Source of the DNA: Bacteroidales bacterium UBA755 | GTDB lineage: Bacteria; Bacteroidota; Bacteroidia; Bacteroidales; UBA932 | Reading direction: 5' to 3' | Length of the DNA: 10,941 nucleotides | Assembly (NCBI GenBank): GCA_002297815.1 | Contig: DBKH01000049.1 | Coordinates: 26,584-37,524, forward strand | Shown: positions 7,958 to 10,941 of the stretch, in pieces | Position numbering within the stretch: position 1 is the first letter of the stretch | Layout: every line of letters begins with the position of its first letter | Notes under the pieces: model-generated | Told to the model about the DNA's origin: nothing | Seen by the model: the letters and a program-made list of their open reading frames with translations, nothing else | Databases searched by the model: none | Program-made: the position numbers and the translations under genes

Positions 7958-7968
7958 CCTCAAAATCT

Positions 7969-10065
7969 TTAAAATAATCCCGAAAACAAATCCTGTTCAG
8001 AGTCCTGTCCATTGCCCCCAGCTGCAGCCTGAGGAAGCATATTCCTAAAATCTTCCTCGCTGATGATCTTGATGCCAAGCTCTCCGGCTTTTTTCATCTT
8101 CTCAGGTCCCGGTTTACTTCCAGCCAGAAGGTAAGAAGTCTTGCTGCTGACGGAAGTACTGTTTTTGCCACCATTGGCCTCTATCAGTCGTTTGACCTCG
8201 TCTCTGGAGACACTGAAAGTGCCAGATATCACTATCGTTTTCCCAGCCAACGCATCTGACGCGGCAGCATTGGTCTCCATAGAAAATTGAATACCGGCCG
8301 CCTTAAGCTTTTCTATGTCGGCAAGATGCTTGGGATTACGGAAATATTCATAGATGCTGTCTGCTATAACTTCTCCTACATCCGGTACCTCAAGCAGTTG
8401 TTCTTTGGAAGCCGCAGCTATTGCATCGATATTCCCGAAATGCCGGGCTATTTCCTTGGCTGTGGTCTCTCCCACATAACGGATTCCAAGAGCGAAAAGT
8501 ACATGGTCGAAAGACACATTGCGTGAAGCTTTCAAACTATCAAGGAAACGACTCGCTGAACGCTCCTTCCAACCATCAAGCAAAAGCAATTGTCCTTTAG
8601 TCAAAGAATAGAAGTCCGCAGAAGTCCTTACTAGTCCAAGATTATACATCTGCTCAATGGTGGCATCACCAGCCAGCACATTCATCGCTTTGCGACTTAG
8701 AAAATGTACCAGTTTTCCCTTGATCTGAGTCGGACATCCATCCACATTTGGACAGAACCACTTAGCTTCACCGTCTTCTTTAACCAGTCTAGTTCCACAA
8801 TCTGGGCAAACTTCAGGGAACACCGGTTTGGGAGCATTTATGGCTCTCTTTGAAAGATCCACATCAATAATTTTCGGAATGATTTCACCTCCTTTAACAA
8901 CAGTCACAACATCTCCTACACGAATGTCCATCTGAGTGATGAAGTCTTGATTGTTAAGGGTAGCCCTCTTCACAACAGTTCCGGCCAACTGGACTGGGGC
9001 AAGATTGGCAACAGGGGTGACTGCACCTGTACGTCCAACTTGATAGTCAATGGAAATCAACTTGGTGTGCGCTTCCTCCGCCTGAAACTTGAACGCCACT
9101 GCCCATCGAGGTGACTTTGCAGTGTAACCAAGAGCACTTTGGTAGGCCAACTCGTTGATTTTAATGACAATCCCATCAGTAGCATACGGAAGAAACTTCC
9201 TCTCCGTGTCCCAATAATGGATGTACTCCTCAATCTCGTCTATTCCATGGACAATCCGCCGCTTGTCAGAGACCGGTAGCCCCCAAGAAGCCGCAGCATT
9301 CAAGGCTTCGTTGTGCGTGGCAAACGAGACACTCTGACTAGGAATATGATAGAGAGTGCACATCAGTCCTCTTCTGCCAACTTCCGATGGGTCAAGGAGT
9401 TTGAGCGAGCCGGAAGCAGCATTCCTTGGATTGGCGAATGGAGGATCCTCATTGTCCTCCCGCTCCTTGTTCAGACGGTCAAATGACTCATAAGGCATCA
9501 GAACCTCACCCCTAATTTCAAATTCATCCGGCCAACCGGAACCTGTGAGTTTTTCGGGAATATTACTGATCTTCAAAGCATTGGCTGTCACATCATCGCC
9601 CACGACTCCGTCACCCCTAGTCAAAGCTCTAAACAAGCGTCCGTTCTTGTAAGTCAAGCAGATGGCTGTACCATCAAACTTCAATTCGCATGAATATGTA
9701 AACTTGACGTTGCCCAGATCTTTCTCAGCCCTGCGTACAAAGTCCTCGATTTCACCGATGTTGTAGGTGTTGCCGAGCGAGAGCATAGGATACTTGTGGG
9801 GATATTGTGCAAACTCTTTGCGCACAGCAGGTTCAGCGTTCTGTCCTGAAACCTCTGACTCAAGATCACTACCAACTTTTTGGGTAGGGGAGTCTGGAGT
9901 CAGAAGGGTAGGATACTCCTTTTCAAGATCCTCCAGCTCGTGCATCAATCTATCATAGTCAAAGTCGCTCATTGTTGGAGCGTTGTCAACATAGTAGCGC
10001 CTGCTGTTCTCCCAGAGAATCTTGCGGAGTTCATCAACACGTATTTTAGCCTGCTCGTAATTCAT
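7969..10065 (-). CDS. ligA: NAD(+)-dependent DNA ligase LigA
   Basis: This 698-residue protein is a complete bacterial replicative ligase, sealing nicks between Okazaki fragments and in repair, with NAD+ as adenyl donor. The Ia domain (about 1-70) has Y-Y-V-D-N-A-P-T-M-S-D-F-D-Y-D (24-38). The adenylation domain has catalytic Lys129 in C-E-L-K-F-D-G (126-132), followed by R-G-D-G-V-V-G-D-D-V-T (150-160), E-I-R-G-E-V (183-188), F-A-N-P-R-N-A-A-S-G-S (210-220) and T-D-G-I-V-I-K (296-302). The OB fold includes V-G-R-T-G-A-V-T-P-V-A (343-353) and G-G-E-I-I-P-K (392-398). The four zinc cysteines are C420, C423, C438 and C444. Helix-hairpin-helix repeats cover about 500-575 and a BRCT domain starts near 605. 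The tail after the BRCT ends Q-D-L-F-S-G-L-F, which resembles a sliding-clamp contact. It is the first gene of the six-gene leftward block, with a promoter-like box 27-34 bp upstream of the ATG at 10065-10063. Confidence 0.98.
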   Translation of the reverse strand: MNYEQAKIRVDELRKILWENSRRYYVDNAPTMSDFDYDRLMHELEDLEKEYPTLLTPDSPTQKVGSDLESEVSGQNAEPAVRKEFAQYPHKYPMLSLGNTYNIGEIEDFVRRAEKDLGNVKFTYSCELKFDGTAICLTYKNGRLFRALTRGDGVVGDDVTANALKISNIPEKLTGSGWPDEFEIRGEVLMPYESFDRLNKEREDNEDPPFANPRNAASGSLKLLDPSEVGRRGLMCTLYHIPSQSVSFATHNEALNAAASWGLPVSDKRRIVHGIDEIEEYIHYWDTERKFLPYATDGIVIKINELAYQSALGYTAKSPRWAVAFKFQAEEAHTKLISIDYQVGRTGAVTPVANLAPVQLAGTVVKRATLNNQDFITQMDIRVGDVVTVVKGGEIIPKIIDVDLSKRAINAPKPVFPEVCPDCGTRLVKEDGEAKWFCPNVDGCPTQIKGKLVHFLSRKAMNVLAGDATIEQMYNLGLVRTSADFYSLTKGQLLLLDGWKERSASRFLDSLKASRNVSFDHVLFALGIRYVGETTAKEIARHFGNIDAIAAASKEQLLEVPDVGEVIADSIYEYFRNPKHLADIEKLKAAGIQFSMETNAAASDALAGKTIVISGTFSVSRDEVKRLIEANGGKNSTSVSSKTSYLLAGSKPGPEKMKKAGELGIKIISEEDFRNMLPQAAAGGNGQDSEQDLFSGLF

Positions 10066-10091
10066 GCCGATTATGTTCTTTCCAAAGAATA

Positions 10092-10099
10092 CAAATTTA
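10092..10099 (-). promoter_or_regulatory. Putative -7 box of the ligA operon promoter
   Basis: Read on the minus strand this is TAAATTTG, an exact match to the Bacteroidetes -7 consensus TAnnTTTG. It sits 27-34 bp upstream of the ligA ATG, predicting a transcript with a leader of roughly 20 nt. A good -33 TTTG is not seen at the usual spacing; the nearest candidate (TTTTCAG about 20 nt upstream) is weak. An eight-base match in A/T-rich sequence can occur by chance, but position relative to the operon's first gene supports it. Confidence 0.5.
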
Positions 10100-10131
10100 C
10101 GAAAAATGTCGGCTTTTTTCTGAAAATCCCT

Positions 10132-10139
10132 TAAATTTG
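10132..10139 (+). promoter_or_regulatory. Putative -7 box of the phosphofructokinase promoter
   Basis: TAAATTTG on the plus strand exactly matches the Bacteroidetes -7 consensus TAnnTTTG and lies 48-55 bp before the phosphofructokinase ATG, predicting a leader of about 40 nt. No convincing -33 TTTG is present about 19-20 bp upstream. The box is the mirror image of the ligA-side box, with 32 bp between them. Confidence 0.5.
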
Positions 10140-10186
10140 CGTCTGATTTTACTTAACGAACATACAAATTTCTAAATCATTCGTAT

Positions 10187-10941
10187 ATGAAAGATTCTAT
10201 CATCATTCTGTGCGGCGGTGGTCCCGCTCCAGGAATGAACACAGTGGTGTTCTCAGTTGCAAAAACTTTCCTTTCGAACGGCTACAGGGTAATCGGTCTC
10301 CACGAAGGCTACACTGGACTCTTCCGCAAGGAGGCTCGCACCGAAGACATCGATTTCTTCAAGGCTGATGCCTACTTCAACAGAGGCGGTTCTTACCTTC
10401 AGATGAGCCGCTTCAAACCGACTAACGAGGATTTCGAGCAGAACTTCAACCTTGCCTTGTTCCAAGACAACAACGTGAAGCTTCTCGTGACCGTAGGTGG
10501 TGACGACACAGCTTCCACAGCCAACAGAATCGCCAAGTTCCTTGAAGCAAAGAACTATCCGATCCACAACATCCACGTCCCTAAGACGATTGATGATGAT
10601 CTTCCTTTGCCTCATAACGCTCCTACTTTCGGATTCAACTCGGCTAAAGATGAGGGTGCTCACATCGCCCGCACCGTTTATGAAGATGCGCGAACCTCAG
10701 GCAACTGGCTTCTGATTTCAGCCATGGGCCGCAGTGCAGGACACCTTGCTCTTGGAATAGGCGAGGCCACACACTGCCCGATGACCATCATTCCTGAGAT
10801 GTTCAACAAAACGACCATCACAGTTGACAAGATCATCAAGTTGACCCTCTCGGCCATCATCAAGAGAAAGCTTCTTGGCATTCCTTACGGAACCGTAGTT
10901 GTAGCGGAAGGCGTGTTCCATGACCTTGAGCCAGAGGACAT
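10187..10941 (+). CDS. Pyrophosphate-dependent 6-phosphofructokinase, N-terminal part (runs off the window)
   Basis: The open frame starts at ATG 10187 and continues without a stop to the window end, giving 251 complete codons of a gene cut by the boundary. The protein is a PfkA-superfamily phosphofructokinase that phosphorylates fructose 6-phosphate in glycolysis. Visible motifs are G-G-G-P-A-P-G-M-N (10-18), G-G-D-D-T (104-108), P-K-T-I-D-D-D (132-138), M-G-R-S-A-G-H (180-186) and A-E-G (240-242). In this superfamily the second Asp of G-G-D-D (Gly in ATP enzymes, G-G-D-G) and the Lys of P-K-T-I-D (Gly in ATP enzymes) mark use of pyrophosphate rather than ATP, so a PPi-dependent, potentially reversible enzyme is inferred. 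The symbol is left blank because the clade (pfp versus pfkA naming) cannot be settled from half a gene. It diverges from ligA across a 121-bp intergenic region and has its own promoter-like box at 10132-10139. The intergenic A/T-rich leader carries no clear Shine-Dalgarno sequence, as is common in Bacteroidota. Confidence 0.93.
   Translation, partial: MKDSIIILCGGGPAPGMNTVVFSVAKTFLSNGYRVIGLHEGYTGLFRKEARTEDIDFFKADAYFNRGGSYLQMSRFKPTNEDFEQNFNLALFQDNNVKLLVTVGGDDTASTANRIAKFLEAKNYPIHNIHVPKTIDDDLPLPHNAPTFGFNSAKDEGAHIARTVYEDARTSGNWLLISAMGRSAGHLALGIGEATHCPMTIIPEMFNKTTITVDKIIKLTLSAIIKRKLLGIPYGTVVVAEGVFHDLEPED

Larger units (their letters stand above)
10066..10186. other. Divergent intergenic control region between ligA and phosphofructokinase
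   Basis: This 121-bp A/T-rich stretch is the only substantial non-coding DNA in the window. It contains the two mirrored TAAATTTG boxes listed separately and a 10-bp direct repeat, ATACAAATTT, at 10089-10098 and 10162-10171. The left copy overlaps the ligA-side promoter box; the right copy lies in the expected leader of the phosphofructokinase mRNA. No hairpin terminator, tRNA, riboswitch-like fold or small ORF is evident. It most likely holds both promoters and any shared regulator site. Confidence 0.7.

Noticed and set aside
10253..10663. Open frame of 136 codons on the minus strand near the right edge
   Set aside because: Fully antisense to the phosphofructokinase frame, whose motifs are clear; regarded as a chance open frame.
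1..10941. Search by eye for CRISPR repeats, insertion-sequence ends, tRNA/rRNA genes, toxin-antitoxin or defence genes
   Set aside because: Nothing seen; almost all DNA is accounted for by recognised core genes, with only one intergenic stretch over 100 bp.

Overview
The window looks like ordinary core chromosome of a member of the Bacteroidota, most likely order Bacteroidales. The reasons are family-level resemblances read by eye: a short phosphatidylserine decarboxylase of the single-membrane-anchor type, an IspG carrying part of the plant/Bacteroidetes-type insert domain, a PorT-like outer-membrane barrel, a lipoprotein with the Bacteroidetes 'C-A-N...GG-x-K-D-T-x-P-P' start, a pyrophosphate-type phosphofructokinase, gene starts without clear Shine-Dalgarno sequences, and TAnnTTTG-type -7 promoter boxes. 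The family or genus cannot be fixed from this sequence alone.

Layout. Left edge (+ strand): psd (29-694), phosphatidylethanolamine synthesis. It converges on, and overlaps by 8 bp at the stop codons, a leftward block of six tightly packed minus-strand genes. Read in transcription order these are ligA (10065-7969, NAD-dependent DNA ligase), a YihY/BrkB-family membrane protein (7957-6953), a bifunctional RelA/SpoT (p)ppGpp synthetase/hydrolase (6956-4737), a large Ig-like-domain lipoprotein (4707-2911), a PorT-like outer-membrane beta-barrel (2899-2030) and ispG (2033-687). Gaps are -4 to +29 bp, with two ATGA stop/start overlaps, so the block is probably one operon driven from the 121-bp region upstream of ligA. 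On the other side of that region, diverging to the right edge, is the start of a pyrophosphate-dependent phosphofructokinase gene (10187 to beyond the window).

How the genes fit together. The products are mostly housekeeping: membrane lipid synthesis (psd), isoprenoid precursors (ispG), chromosome replication and repair (ligA), the stringent response (rel) and glycolysis (PPi-PFK). The lipoprotein and barrel are both predicted envelope proteins of unknown function sitting side by side. I see no mobile element, CRISPR array, RNA gene, toxin-antitoxin pair or defence island. The observations most worth a second look are the unusually small IspG insert domain, the unexplained lipoprotein/barrel pair with calcium-loop-like motifs, the mirrored promoter boxes between ligA and pfk, and a clamp-binding-like tail on LigA. 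None of these proves a new system.
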